From NCBI GenBank assembly GCA_963676725.1, contig OY781463.1, positions 2,418,001-2,482,000 of the forward strand: DNA of 64,000 nucleotides, given 5' to 3'. Below the pieces are notes generated by a model. The model worked only from the letters and a program-made list of their open reading frames with translations. It did not search any database and was not told the origin of the DNA. This stretch comes from G963662905 sp963676725. Its GTDB lineage: Bacteria; Bacteroidota; Bacteroidia; Bacteroidales; WRLA01. A program made the translations under genes and the position numbers. Below are positions 44,215 to 52,664 of the stretch, piece by piece (positions within the stretch are counted from its first letter, which is position 1; every line of letters begins with the position of its first letter).

Positions 44215-45476
44215 TGAGCGGACTTGCATTAACAATCGGTAAAAGACGTATAACCCGCGCACCAAAATACGATCGGTATTTTTTGGGAGGCGGCAGTATG
44301 TTTTCAAAAGAAAATGCAAGCGATGTACACGATACAGTGAGGCGCATGGCCGCTATTGTTCGCACAACAACCAACGAAACAGAAAAATTAGCAGCCGAAC
44401 TTAAAGGACGCACTCGCGAAGAAACCCTCCAAAACATTCATCAATTTATGGTGAAGTATCTGCAATACGATACCGAAAGAGGGGAAAAACTACGCAGTCC
44501 AGCCCGTTCGTGGCATGTCGGAAACAAGCAAACCAGCCCCGAAACAGGTGATACTGGCGTTGATTGTGATGATATGGCCATGTTTGCCGCTAGTTTACTT
44601 TCAAACCTCAATATCCCGTTTTACTTTAAAATTGTGGCCGTACAAAACCCCGATCAATGGGAGCATGTATATGTTGTTGTGCCACAGGAAGGCGAAAACC
44701 TTGGCGGATCCGGATATTTTACACTCGATGGAGTAATTGACAAATTCAACTACGAACATCCGTATAAGAAACAAGAAACCCTTGATAAGCATGGGGTTAT
44801 TTGCCAAAACCTTGACGGTTTAGAAAACGGCAGCAATCCTGTTGAAAGTCTTTTAGTAAATCTTAGGGCAAAGCTTATTAAGCATCCCGAAGTATTCTAT
44901 CCATTGGCGAATCCCGAAGATTATTTGGAACTTGTAAATGATGTTTTAACGCATAAAGAGGATAAACAGGAATTTGCAAAAGCCATACAAAGTGCTGCAG
45001 TAACCGAAAGAACAATGCTCGGCACTCGCTTCTTTATTTATTTGCAGAAATACATACAGCAAAACAAAGGCGTAGGTGATTGGTGGGAAGTCCTTGATGA
45101 TGGTTCTTTCCTGCTTAATGAGGACGATTCACAAAAACCCCATGGCGGAGATTGGTCATTTGACGATGAACTTGGCGAGGATGTTTATGGCGGAGATTCT
45201 TCCGGATGGTTCAGCAATGCAAGTTCTTGGGTAGGCGATAATTGGGGGACTATTTCTACAGTTGGCACAAGCTTATACAGCATTTTTGCACCCGTACAAT
45301 CAACGCCAAACACAGGGGGCAATAACCAGCCGGTAAATGTAGCACCAAACCCAAATTACCATAAAGAAAACCCGAATGCCGGCAGCAATACAACCCTAAT
45401 TGTTGGCGGTGCAGCTGTTCTGCTTATTGGTGGTGGACTTGCTTATGCCATTATGAACAAAAAATCTGCCGAATAA
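44214..45476 (+). CDS. Transglutaminase-fold protein with C-terminal membrane anchor
   Basis: 420 residues from the ATG at 44214. Residues about 60-190 form a transglutaminase-like core: GVDCDDMAMFAASLL (catalytic Cys), WEHVYVVVP (His) and FTLDGVIDKF (Asp). Residues 330-395 are Gly/Ser/Trp-rich linker. Residues about 395-415 are one span (TLIVGGAAVLLIGGGLAYA). It may cut or cross-link cell-wall peptides or virion proteins. A membrane-anchored hydrolase on a particle would suit entry through the cell wall; this is inference. Confidence 0.7.
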   Translation: MSGLALTIGKRRITRAPKYDRYFLGGGSMFSKENASDVHDTVRRMAAIVRTTTNETEKLAAELKGRTREETLQNIHQFMVKYLQYDTERGEKLRSPARSWHVGNKQTSPETGDTGVDCDDMAMFAASLLSNLNIPFYFKIVAVQNPDQWEHVYVVVPQEGENLGGSGYFTLDGVIDKFNYEHPYKKQETLDKHGVICQNLDGLENGSNPVESLLVNLRAKLIKHPEVFYPLANPEDYLELVNDVLTHKEDKQEFAKAIQSAAVTERTMLGTRFFIYLQKYIQQNKGVGDWWEVLDDGSFLLNEDDSQKPHGGDWSFDDELGEDVYGGDSSGWFSNASSWVGDNWGTISTVGTSLYSIFAPVQSTPNTGGNNQPVNVAPNPNYHKENPNAGSNTTLIVGGAAVLLIGGGLAYAIMNKKSAE

Positions 45477-45814
45477 TGGTACACGAACAATCATATACAA
45501 ATGTTGCCGGAATAGGTTGGACACCTTTTGATCACGTCTATGATTGGGCGAACTCCTTCACAAAAACACCCGAAGGTAATTTAGTAAAAAAAACAGACTA
45601 TGAGGCATACCAAAAAGCCCAGGCCGATGAAATAAGCCGTAAAACAGAACGAGACAGACAAGCACAAATAAACGCACAAAATACAGCCGACCCAACATCT
45701 CCAACAAACTATGCCCAAATGCCCGAAAGTAACACCCAAACAGCACGTAACACGCTCATTATTGGCGGAGTGCTTATGGCAACTGTAACGGCATTAATTC
45801 TATTGACAAAATAA
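45476..45814 (+). CDS. Tail-anchored virion membrane protein
   Basis: 112 residues: soluble charged N-terminus with a coiled stretch (ADEISRKTERDRQAQINA), then one C-terminal span (NTLIIGGVLMATVTALILL). Overlaps the previous gene by one base. Part of the row of small membrane proteins. Confidence 0.6.
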   Translation: MVHEQSYTNVAGIGWTPFDHVYDWANSFTKTPEGNLVKKTDYEAYQKAQADEISRKTERDRQAQINAQNTADPTSPTNYAQMPESNTQTARNTLIIGGVLMATVTALILLTK

Positions 45815-45827
45815 AAAATGCATAAAA

Positions 45828-46232
45828 ATGGACAAAAAAACTATTGCAGTTGGGTTATTAGCAGTTACTATCATAGGCGGCGGTGGCTACTACTTATATA
45901 ATAAGAGCCAAAATTCAACCCCCAATATTAACTCAGCATTGCCCCTATTACCAGAAGCATCTGATCCTACCGGTCCAGGCGATTCTTTAGAGGACATAAA
46001 CAGCTACTATGAGGATCAGAAATACAACGATTTCAAGGAAATGTTCAAAACCTACTCCAAGGTTCGCACTTATTACGCATGGATGAAACAAGATCCGAAT
46101 ACAATTTCAGTCATAACCACTAAGGCTCAAAAGAATGGTAGGTCTTTTAACGATCAGTTGTGGAGGGATTGCTACTATATGTTCACTACAGGAGGCAAAT
46201 CTCTTGAAGGTCTCAGGGAGGTAAGCATATGA
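45828..46232 (+). CDS. Virion membrane protein with C-terminal -REVSI tag
   Basis: 134 residues: N-terminal span (AVGLLAVTIIGGGGYYLYN), a Pro/Ser linker, a soluble domain (YYAWMKQDPNTISVITTKAQ) and the terminus GLREVSI. The last codons also form a strong Shine-Dalgarno sequence (AGGGAGGT) and an ATATGA stop-start overlap for the next gene. One of six proteins in this operon ending in -VSI or -TSI. Confidence 0.65.
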   Translation: MDKKTIAVGLLAVTIIGGGGYYLYNKSQNSTPNINSALPLLPEASDPTGPGDSLEDINSYYEDQKYNDFKEMFKTYSKVRTYYAWMKQDPNTISVITTKAQKNGRSFNDQLWRDCYYMFTTGGKSLEGLREVSI

Positions 46233-46465
46233 TACTCCCAGAAGAAACAACCGCAATAAGCACTCAGAATGCTCCATGCTGTGGTGTTGTGGGATGGATC
46301 AATAACAACCGCTTAAAATCCGGACTAATTGCTATTGGACTTGCCGGAACAGTATGGGCATTTGCTACCGAAACAGGGCGCAAAACCATTGGCCTGCAAA
46401 AAGCAATAAAATCAGCACCTACAAGGCGCAGCACATCGCGCCGGCGCAGAAAATCTTTGAAATAA
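46229..46465 (+). CDS. Small membrane protein with basic C-terminus
   Basis: 78 residues: one span (SGLIAIGLAGTVWAFATE) and a strongly basic end (RRSTSRRRRKSLK) that could contact DNA inside the particle. Its start lies within the stop of the gene before, behind a strong ribosome site. Confidence 0.6.
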   Translation: MILPEETTAISTQNAPCCGVVGWINNNRLKSGLIAIGLAGTVWAFATETGRKTIGLQKAIKSAPTRRSTSRRRRKSLK

Positions 46466-46484
46466 TCATATAACTCAATAAATT

Positions 46485-47036
46485 ATGGCAACATCAAAAA
46501 GATCACCCCGCAGACGTACTTCTGTTGCCCAGCGAAGTAAGTCTTTTAAAGTGGCACAAATGGGCTCCGATATTAAAGCTCCTGCATTAATTATTGCAGG
46601 GATGATTGGTACATCGTTTATTAATGGAGTGCTTAAAAAGTACCTCACAAAATTATTCACCAATCCTGCTGCACCTGTTCCTCCCGTACCAGAGGGTGTT
46701 GGAGCAATTATTGACAATGCAAAAAAGGCGATTAGCCCGGCAGTATTGACAGCTATTACCTTGTTCGTAAAACAGAAGTATAGCAATTCCTCTGATAAAA
46801 TGCAACAAAGCTTGATTAATGGCGCAATTGCCGCTTGCCTCTTTGGCTTAGCCACAAGCTTTCTCAATGTCGATCTGGTAAATATGGTGAAAGAAGGCTT
46901 GGCTGGTCTTTCCGGTAGATTTTTTGGCACTGCTAGCAGTACTCCGGGTAAAATCCCTGCTTATACAAAGCCTCAGAGGCAGCTTAAAGGCTATGCTCCA
47001 CAGCGCAAAACCACCATGCGTTCTGTTTCCATTTAG
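46485..47036 (+). CDS. Multi-span virion membrane protein with C-terminal -RSVSI tag
   Basis: 183 residues: basic N-terminus (KRSPRRRTSVAQRSKS), two or three hydrophobic helices (APALIIAGMIGTSFINGVL; AAIACLFGLATSFL-like region), a basic proline-containing tail and the terminus MRSVSI, encoded CGT TCT GTT TCC ATT. Different codons for the same tag point to selection on the peptide. Confidence 0.65.
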   Translation: MATSKRSPRRRTSVAQRSKSFKVAQMGSDIKAPALIIAGMIGTSFINGVLKKYLTKLFTNPAAPVPPVPEGVGAIIDNAKKAISPAVLTAITLFVKQKYSNSSDKMQQSLINGAIAACLFGLATSFLNVDLVNMVKEGLAGLSGRFFGTASSTPGKIPAYTKPQRQLKGYAPQRKTTMRSVSI

Positions 47037-47100
47037 GAAACTATTCTTTCATTAATCAATTAGTTGTTAACGATTTACAAATAAACAAACACATATAAAA

Positions 47101-47751
47101 ATGGACACAGCAGCAGCAAATTACATCAAGCAACAGTGGGACACCAGAAAAGGCGACATTGCAAATCTTGCCCCCGAAATTATCACCAAAATCTATGGCA
47201 CCAATCCTACGGAGCAGGTGCAAATCCATAATTTTGGTTCTGCCAAAAAAATTGGAGCAGTTTCTAACTTCCGCGACATGTTTGCCGAAGACGATGTTAT
47301 CAGCCTCACTAGTGCAACCAAGTGTTGCGACCTTGACAAAGGTAAACTGCAGCCCGGCAAATTATTTCTTGCTACGCACATTCAACTCCTTTTCAAAAAC
47401 ACAGACGGCAGCGTAGCCGAAGCCGATTGGGATTTGATTAATTACAAAATTGCAAATGGCGACCTGCAGATTACCCAGGACGACCGCAAAATTTTGGAAC
47501 GTCAAAGTATGCGCCCTTTCCTTACAGCAAAGGACGTGATCCAAGAGCAGGGCAATTATTCCACTACTGAAGCTGGTGTAACAACCGTTTCAAACACTCG
47601 CCTCATTCTTGAAGGCGGTATTGTACCTATCATGCCAAAATTCATCGTGGCAGAAAAACTGATTCAGGTAGATGCCCGTTTTGGTGCAGCTCTTAGCGCA
47701 AACGATTGCCTATACATTCGTTTTTACGGAGCAATGAACGTAAACATATAA
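47101..47751 (+). CDS. Candidate major capsid protein
   Basis: 216 residues, soluble, strand-rich after a helical start (PEIITKIYGTNPTEQVQIHN, LFLATHIQLLFKNTDGSV, GGIVPIMPKFIVAEKLIQVD). No tailed-phage HK97 signature. The size suits a single jelly roll, as in viruses with paired small capsid proteins. It has its own 65-base leader and is followed by a strong hairpin that would raise its mRNA level relative to downstream genes, as for a major shell protein. Identification rests on position, size and composition only. Confidence 0.45.
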   Translation: MDTAAANYIKQQWDTRKGDIANLAPEIITKIYGTNPTEQVQIHNFGSAKKIGAVSNFRDMFAEDDVISLTSATKCCDLDKGKLQPGKLFLATHIQLLFKNTDGSVAEADWDLINYKIANGDLQITQDDRKILERQSMRPFLTAKDVIQEQGNYSTTEAGVTTVSNTRLILEGGIVPIMPKFIVAEKLIQVDARFGAALSANDCLYIRFYGAMNVNI

Positions 47752-47780
47752 TCCGCTAATCGGAGATCTGTAATTTTTTT

Positions 47781-47812
47781 AAAGCCCGTCCATGTACGGA
47801 CGGGCTTTTTTT
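47781..47812 (+). terminator. Internal terminator/attenuator after the candidate capsid gene
   Basis: GCCCGTCC and GGACGGGC form a perfect hairpin followed by seven T. The next gene (47837) starts 24 bases later without a clear promoter, so partial read-through is expected and the hairpin may set the expression ratio. Confidence 0.85.
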
Positions 47813-47836
47813 AAACCAAATATCAGGGATAATAGC

Positions 47837-48217
47837 ATGTCAAAAAAAATTGAATACCAAAAAATCCTGCTTTCGGTAACTGCCGATAGTCAGTCTGTGG
47901 TAAATACCGAGCTTACCAAAACCAACCTAACACGCATTATTGGCATTGCTGCATTTACTAGTAATGAAAATGTAGTGCCACTCAACCGTTTGGGTATAAA
48001 AATTGCCGGACGCGAAGTATTGCCCTCTGATTACCCTATGCGCCTTTTGTACGCCAACAATAGTGTTTCGCCAGACGAGAAGTTTTTTGCAAGCGATGTA
48101 ATTAACCATGAGATTGATAAAACTGAAGTGGAAATTACCATAACAGATGGTGGTGTTGCTGGTCTAGGAAATGCCGGCTACGATGTGGAAGTTTGGTTGA
48201 AGTGCGAAAAACAATAA
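47837..48217 (+). CDS. Small beta-rich virion protein 1 (minor capsid candidate)
   Basis: 126 residues from the ATG at 47837. Soluble, alternating strands (YQKILLSVTADSQSVVNTEL, TEVEITITDGG, GYDVEVWLKC). First of three small beta-rich proteins in a row, of the size of single jelly-roll shell or vertex proteins. Confidence 0.5.
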   Translation: MSKKIEYQKILLSVTADSQSVVNTELTKTNLTRIIGIAAFTSNENVVPLNRLGIKIAGREVLPSDYPMRLLYANNSVSPDEKFFASDVINHEIDKTEVEITITDGGVAGLGNAGYDVEVWLKCEKQ

Positions 48218-48220
48218 ACC

Positions 48221-48586
48221 ATGCCAAAACAAAAAATCCGAAGTAAAAAAGTAATAGTTACTGAAGCCAACGGCCTCAGCGATTTTGCTTTAAAATTTCC
48301 GGGATCTGTTTTGCGCGTACTTGGTGTAAATATGCACGTTTTGGCTACCCACCAAACGCAGTCTATTTGCCGTGCATCGGTGCGGTTTAATGGCAATGCC
48401 GAAGATTCGGTGGTTAACAAACTTGTATATAACCGAGGCGACAATAATTCCGGCGGCTTTACCCTCCTCAATACACTGACACAAGACAATAACGAGGTAG
48501 CGGGATATGTGCATGACAGGGCTGTTAGCGGTATTAGTTACCCATACGAGTGCATTTTCACATTTTTAACCGAAGAAGATGAATAA
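48221..48586 (+). CDS. Small beta-rich virion protein 2
   Basis: 121 residues, soluble, strand-rich (ALKFPGSVLRVLGVNMHVLA, YECIFTFLTEEDE). Starts three bases after the previous stop and overlaps the next gene by eight bases. Confidence 0.5.
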   Translation: MPKQKIRSKKVIVTEANGLSDFALKFPGSVLRVLGVNMHVLATHQTQSICRASVRFNGNAEDSVVNKLVYNRGDNNSGGFTLLNTLTQDNNEVAGYVHDRAVSGISYPYECIFTFLTEEDE

Positions 48587-48926
48587 TACCATTGATCTAG
48601 TAGGTCTTATAAAGCGCAATATGCTTGAACGAGGCTTTAAAGCATACGATACTAAGGCTGTTTTGGTTGAACTTGATGCCAACGAAACTAAAATTATCGG
48701 AAATAGCGATGATTTTTATATGTACTTATCGGCCAATTCACAGTATCCGGTAAAATTACTCCTACTAGCCGATAACAATGCCCTTAAAGTTGATGGGCAG
48801 ATGTCTTCTACCCTATTTTTAAAGCATGTAATGCTTCGATCAAATGTGCAAATTAAAAATACAGGGAATGCAAAAGCATATGTAGAAATACTGCAAGTAA
48901 CACTTGCTTGCCCAAACCAAAATTAA
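48579..48926 (+). CDS. Small beta-rich virion protein 3
   Basis: 115 residues, strand-rich (TKAVLVELDANETKIIGNS, YVEILQVTLACPN), no span. Overlap with the gene before suggests equal production. No sequence family recognised. Confidence 0.5.
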   Translation: MNNTIDLVGLIKRNMLERGFKAYDTKAVLVELDANETKIIGNSDDFYMYLSANSQYPVKLLLLADNNALKVDGQMSSTLFLKHVMLRSNVQIKNTGNAKAYVEILQVTLACPNQN

Positions 48927-48927
48927 A

Positions 48928-49677
48928 ATGAGAAAAAAAGACCGAAACTTTGACTTTTCCATAAAAACCATCCATGACAATCTTTGTAATCGTGAAGAGA
49001 AAGACCGTAAAAACAAAGATTACAAGATTAGTGTAACCTGTAAATGGAATAATGACACCCGCAAACCATTGCAGATATTAGATAAACAATGGGGCGCAGA
49101 ACTGTTTCTCCAAGCCATTAATAATGTAACAACAGGAATGTCCGACCCTCCGGATATTATTCAAATTGTTCTTTATACTGAACTAGATGCTGCAAAACCC
49201 AAGAGGACAATTACCACTTTAGTATATATGGAAAATGTTCCTGAACAGCCAAAAGAAGAAGCAGAGCCAAAAGAAAAATATCAAGCCCTAAAGGGGATTG
49301 GTTTAAATCCAAATGAGCAAACAGGCAATAAAGATATGGACTTATTAAATGCGCAAGTGGATTTTAAAATGCAATTGACTGCCAAGGATCAAACAATTAA
49401 AGATCTCGAACGCGAGAAAAAAGAGCTTGAAGCTGATATTAAGTACCTCGAAGAGGATATTAAAGTACTTAATGAAAAGGTTGCCGCTTTAGAGGTCGAT
49501 AAAGAAAAACATTCGCTTCAACGCTCAATTGCCGGACTTTTTAACGAATCCATTAGGCCATTAGCCAGTCAAATATTACCGGGCGCTTTAAACGGTATTA
49601 TGGGCAGAATGCAGCCACAAATGCCACAAATGCCAGAGAATGATGTTCAAATGGGCGACCTTGAAGAAAGTAATTAA
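48928..49677 (+). CDS. Coiled-coil virion or assembly protein
   Basis: About 249 residues from the ATG at 48928. Residues 1-100 are globular (KTIHDNLCNREEKD, IIQIVLYTELDAAKPKRT). Residues about 145-200 are a strong coiled coil (DLEREKKELEADIKYLEEDI). The end is Met/Pro/Gln-rich (MPQMPENDVQMGDLEESN). It could be a scaffold or spike stalk. Confidence 0.55.
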   Translation: MRKKDRNFDFSIKTIHDNLCNREEKDRKNKDYKISVTCKWNNDTRKPLQILDKQWGAELFLQAINNVTTGMSDPPDIIQIVLYTELDAAKPKRTITTLVYMENVPEQPKEEAEPKEKYQALKGIGLNPNEQTGNKDMDLLNAQVDFKMQLTAKDQTIKDLEREKKELEADIKYLEEDIKVLNEKVAALEVDKEKHSLQRSIAGLFNESIRPLASQILPGALNGIMGRMQPQMPQMPENDVQMGDLEESN

Positions 49678-49696
49678 TAACCAAAAGCAATAACCC

Positions 49697-49885
49697 ATGC
49701 CACAATTCGCAACAAAATTCACAATAGACGTGAAAGATAAAGAACAAGCCGGAGCGGTATTTAATGCAGTAGGTAAATTATTGCAAGTAGCAACTCCTTC
49801 GCAAATAATAACACTTGGAAAAAAGGCTACGCCAAGTCTTATTTCAAAAGCCGTTATGGCTATTAATACAGGACTTATTAAGTAA
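49697..49885 (+). CDS. Small protein of 62 residues
   Basis: MPQFATKFTIDVKDKEQAGA then amphipathic helices (VFNAVGKLLQVATPSQIITL). The repeated Ala/Leu helix pattern could lie on a membrane surface. It lies between two structural genes with a normal start. Confidence 0.5.
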   Translation: MPQFATKFTIDVKDKEQAGAVFNAVGKLLQVATPSQIITLGKKATPSLISKAVMAINTGLIK

Positions 49886-49898
49886 GATACACAACACT

Positions 49899-50381
49899 AT
49901 GCCCTCAAAAACAGCAATAAAAAAAGTAGGCAGCACAGCTCTAACAGCAGGGAAAAAGGCATTATCGCTTATGCAGCCAAGCAATCTCCTGAAGATAGGT
50001 ATTGGTGTTGTGGGCATTGGTGTTGGTATCTATTTTATTAGAAAACAACTACAAAAAACTCCTCACGAAGAAGAGGTAAACACAAACAAACTAAGCTATC
50101 CGCAAAGCCAGTACAATGATTGGGCAGATACACTTGATGTAGCTATGACAGGTGTTGGGCATACTGATGAAGAGGCTATTTATGCGATTTTTCATGCCTT
50201 AATCAATATTGACGATCTTCATGCCTTACATGCAGCTTTTGGTACTCGATACTATCGGTTTTTTGGCATTCCGCAAGGAAATTACTCTTTAACTCAATGG
50301 TTGCAATCGGATATGAACGACGATGAAATTGCAATAATAAACGACATCTTAGCATCAAAGGGTATAAACTATTCATTCTAA
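49899..50381 (+). CDS. Virion membrane protein with annexin-like helical domain
   Basis: 160 residues from the ATG at 49899. Residues about 30-50 are a span (LLKIGIGVVGIGVGIYFIRK). The C-terminal half is helical with TGVGHTDEEAIYAIFHALIN and AAFGTRYYRFFG, resembling the four-helix repeat (GTDExAI) found in many Bacteroidota phage and type VI-like proteins. Ends GINYSF, not the -VSI tag. Confidence 0.6.
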   Translation: MPSKTAIKKVGSTALTAGKKALSLMQPSNLLKIGIGVVGIGVGIYFIRKQLQKTPHEEEVNTNKLSYPQSQYNDWADTLDVAMTGVGHTDEEAIYAIFHALINIDDLHALHAAFGTRYYRFFGIPQGNYSLTQWLQSDMNDDEIAIINDILASKGINYSF

Positions 50382-50386
50382 AAACG

Positions 50387-50869
50387 ATGATAAAAAAATT
50401 CATATTCGCAGTAGTAGGGGCTCTTGCTTTCAATGAAGCAATTAAGTATTTAAAAAAGCGTGAACAGGAAACAACAGCTCCGGATTATGCTTCCGGAAGG
50501 CCGATAGTGCCTGCAACTCTTATGGAGGAAAAGCCAGATGCTCCATTTTACAGCAACGATCCGGTTCGTGATCCACAAACTGGCGATCTTGTTTTTGAGG
50601 ACGAGATTATGGAGATACAAACAGACCCAATTGATGTACCACCACCGTTCTATGTAAAGCCTCATGACGAAGGTGCAGCCGTAGGCAGAAATGATTTCTA
50701 CGAAGAAGCACCTAACCCAAGCGGAACACCACCAAGCAATGGCCAATGGGACAACCAAAACGACCCCAGACAGCGACCACCGGCACCACCAACCGGATGC
50801 CCGGGAGGCTATCAACTGTACTTTAACGAAACACTTTGGAAATGGGCTTGCAAAAAAACCTCGATATGA
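50387..50869 (+). CDS. Virion membrane protein with C-terminal -KTSI tag
   Basis: 160 residues: short N-terminal hydrophobic helix (FIFAVVGALAFNEAIKYL), long proline-rich and acidic linker, a small Cys-containing motif (PTGCPGGYQLYFNETLWKWA) and the terminus KKTSI. The GCPGGYQxxFNxxxWxWxC motif recurs in the next protein, so the two share a C-terminal domain. Confidence 0.65.
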   Translation: MIKKFIFAVVGALAFNEAIKYLKKREQETTAPDYASGRPIVPATLMEEKPDAPFYSNDPVRDPQTGDLVFEDEIMEIQTDPIDVPPPFYVKPHDEGAAVGRNDFYEEAPNPSGTPPSNGQWDNQNDPRQRPPAPPTGCPGGYQLYFNETLWKWACKKTSI

Positions 50870-51192
50870 AAAAACAAAACAACTTAATGTATGCCGGCGT
50901 TGCCGCAGCAGTAATAGTAGGCGGATATTTCGCTTATAAAAAATTCGTGAAAACAGAAAATACGCTTCCTCTTATTGATTTGCCACCACAAGGCAAAACC
51001 AATAGCAATGATAATGGCGAACCAACCTACAATAGACCTCCAAAAAAAGATTGTCCGGCTGGTTATATCTCGACTTTCAATACCCGTGATTGGGTTTGGG
51101 AATGCAGCACAATAAGAAAAGATGTTGTAATCAACAGTAACAATAATGGGAGCGGCAGTTCAATGGAAGGGTTTAGGGAGGTAAGCATATGA
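50866..51192 (+). CDS. Virion membrane protein with C-terminal -REVSI tag (paralogue of the previous)
   Basis: 108 residues from the ATG at 50866: N-terminal span (LMYAGVAAAVIVGGYFAYKK), linker, then DCPAGYISTFNTRDWVWECS, the same motif as in the previous protein, and the terminus GFREVSI. The last 18 bases are identical to those of the 45828 gene and carry the ribosome site for the next gene. Confidence 0.65.
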   Translation: MKKQNNLMYAGVAAAVIVGGYFAYKKFVKTENTLPLIDLPPQGKTNSNDNGEPTYNRPPKKDCPAGYISTFNTRDWVWECSTIRKDVVINSNNNGSGSSMEGFREVSI

Positions 51193-51749
51193 AGCTTAAT
51201 TTTTTAACACTAGCAGCCTTAGCAGCAGGTGGATGGTATTTTTGGGATCGTTCAAAAAACAACAATCAAACATCTTCTAAACAATTTGGCGCATCACTAC
51301 CCATTGTTGACGATCTAATTCCCGTAATTGAAGTACCGGATAATGATCCTCAAATAATTACTCCTCCTGATTGGTTGCCACAACCTCCGGATGTACCTCC
51401 GGCATTAATTGACGATCCGAAATTGTTTGTGTTCGATACGCAAGCAAAGTCTTTGCGCGATATTGATTTAGGGATGTTCCATTTTATGCCAAAAACCGCA
51501 AAATCAGATTTCATTTTCCCTGTAAATGCCGTTCCGCAATGTGCTGAAAGCCTGATGCGTGAACATATGGACAAATTTGTTGTGGTAACAGACCATAGTG
51601 GAGGCAATTTAGCGCAACACCAAGGCGGCATAACAAAAACCATTGGCGATTTTCAGCCGGGTGTACGCTACACTATTGCAGTAATGAAGCCCTTTAACCT
51701 TGTTATACCAAAAGGGCCAATTGGAGGGTTTCGCAATGTCTCAATCTAA
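51189..51749 (+). CDS. Virion membrane protein with C-terminal -RNVSI tag
   Basis: 186 residues: N-terminal span (NFLTLAALAAGGWYFWDRS), Pro-rich linker, then a beta-rich domain (FIFPVNAVPQCAESLMREHM, GVRYTIAVMKPFNLVIPKG) and GGFRNVSI, encoded CGC AAT GTC TCA ATC. Overlaps its neighbours on both sides. Confidence 0.65.
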   Translation: MKLNFLTLAALAAGGWYFWDRSKNNNQTSSKQFGASLPIVDDLIPVIEVPDNDPQIITPPDWLPQPPDVPPALIDDPKLFVFDTQAKSLRDIDLGMFHFMPKTAKSDFIFPVNAVPQCAESLMREHMDKFVVVTDHSGGNLAQHQGGITKTIGDFQPGVRYTIAVMKPFNLVIPKGPIGGFRNVSI

Positions 51750-51987
51750 GAAAAGTAACAACTTAATAATACGGTTTGGTTTGGGTTTATTAACGGGAGT
51801 TTTGGTCGGCTTCCATTTGGGACGCAGGAGGGTAACTATTCTCCCTCCTGTTGTTCCAAATTCCAACACTTTGCCTGATAACGGCAAAAACAATGCACAT
51901 ATATCTACGCCTCAAATAAACCAGCCGCAATTGCCCCAAAGCTATTGCCAAAGGTGCGATTTGATGCAGTCCGATACTTCAATATAA
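51736..51987 (+). CDS. Small virion membrane protein with C-terminal -DTSI tag
   Basis: 83 residues from the ATG at 51736: one span (NLIIRFGLGLLTGVLVGFHL), Pro/Asn/Gln-rich linker, a Cys pair (YCQRCDLM) and the terminus SDTSI. Overlaps the gene before by 14 bases. Confidence 0.6.
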   Translation: MSQSKKSNNLIIRFGLGLLTGVLVGFHLGRRRVTILPPVVPNSNTLPDNGKNNAHISTPQINQPQLPQSYCQRCDLMQSDTSI

Positions 51988-51995
51988 GAGAAACT

Positions 51996-52664
51996 ATGTA
52001 CAACAATAATACGGTAAACGGTTTAGGTGTTGCTCCTCTGGTGGTTGCTTTAGCTCCGGCGGGCGTTAAATTTGCAACAAGCCTATTAAAAAATCTTTTT
52101 GGCGCAAAACCAAAAGGGGAGTTTTTTAATTGGGATGGCAATCAGCAATCGGCATTTATGACCGATGTTCTTGATGAAGCATTTTCCGGAAAATATATGT
52201 CGCCTTATGATTTTTGGGCGGGGGCGGTTACCCCTGTTCTCGAAGGTGATTATAAAAACAGCACCCCTGCCCTTTTCTGGGACACATGGAACAGTTGGAA
52301 TAACAATATTCCTGCAAAAGACTATCCGCAACGCTACAAAATGAGCTGGTACGATGCAACACAACTGCCCGATGGTACGCCTCGTCCTGCTTCAATGCCT
52401 TATTATAGGGTGTTTAATGTAGCTGTTCCTGGCGTTCCTGAACCAATTGAAGGAACTGGGGGATCTACATCTTCCGGTAACCCCTTGCAAGCCGGAATAA
52501 GCGGTTGGTTGCCAATGCTGCTGATGGGCGGTGCAGCTGTTAGTGCTGTTGTATTGCTCCTTATGCCCTCCAAAAAGAAGCCAAAAAAGTTAGCTGCAGC
52601 AAAACCAAAAACCGTAGCAAAGCCACAAGTACCAGCAAGTGTACAGCAAATAAAACTTAAATAA
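51996..52664 (+). CDS. Virion membrane protein with soluble middle domain
   Basis: 222 residues from the ATG at 51996. An N-terminal hydrophobic stretch (GLGVAPLVVALAPAGVKFAT) is followed by an aromatic-rich soluble domain (FWDTWNSWNNNIPAKDYPQR), a span near residue 180 (LPMLLMGGAAVSAVVLLLMP) and a basic tail. No family recognised. Confidence 0.6.
   Translation: MYNNNTVNGLGVAPLVVALAPAGVKFATSLLKNLFGAKPKGEFFNWDGNQQSAFMTDVLDEAFSGKYMSPYDFWAGAVTPVLEGDYKNSTPALFWDTWNSWNNNIPAKDYPQRYKMSWYDATQLPDGTPRPASMPYYRVFNVAVPGVPEPIEGTGGSTSSGNPLQAGISGWLPMLLMGGAAVSAVVLLLMPSKKKPKKLAAAKPKTVAKPQVPASVQQIKLK

Noticed and set aside
46215..51192. The shared REVSI ends as a mere by-product of a repeated ribosome site
   Set aside because: This explains two of the six proteins only; the other four carry the tag with different codons and without the ribosome site.
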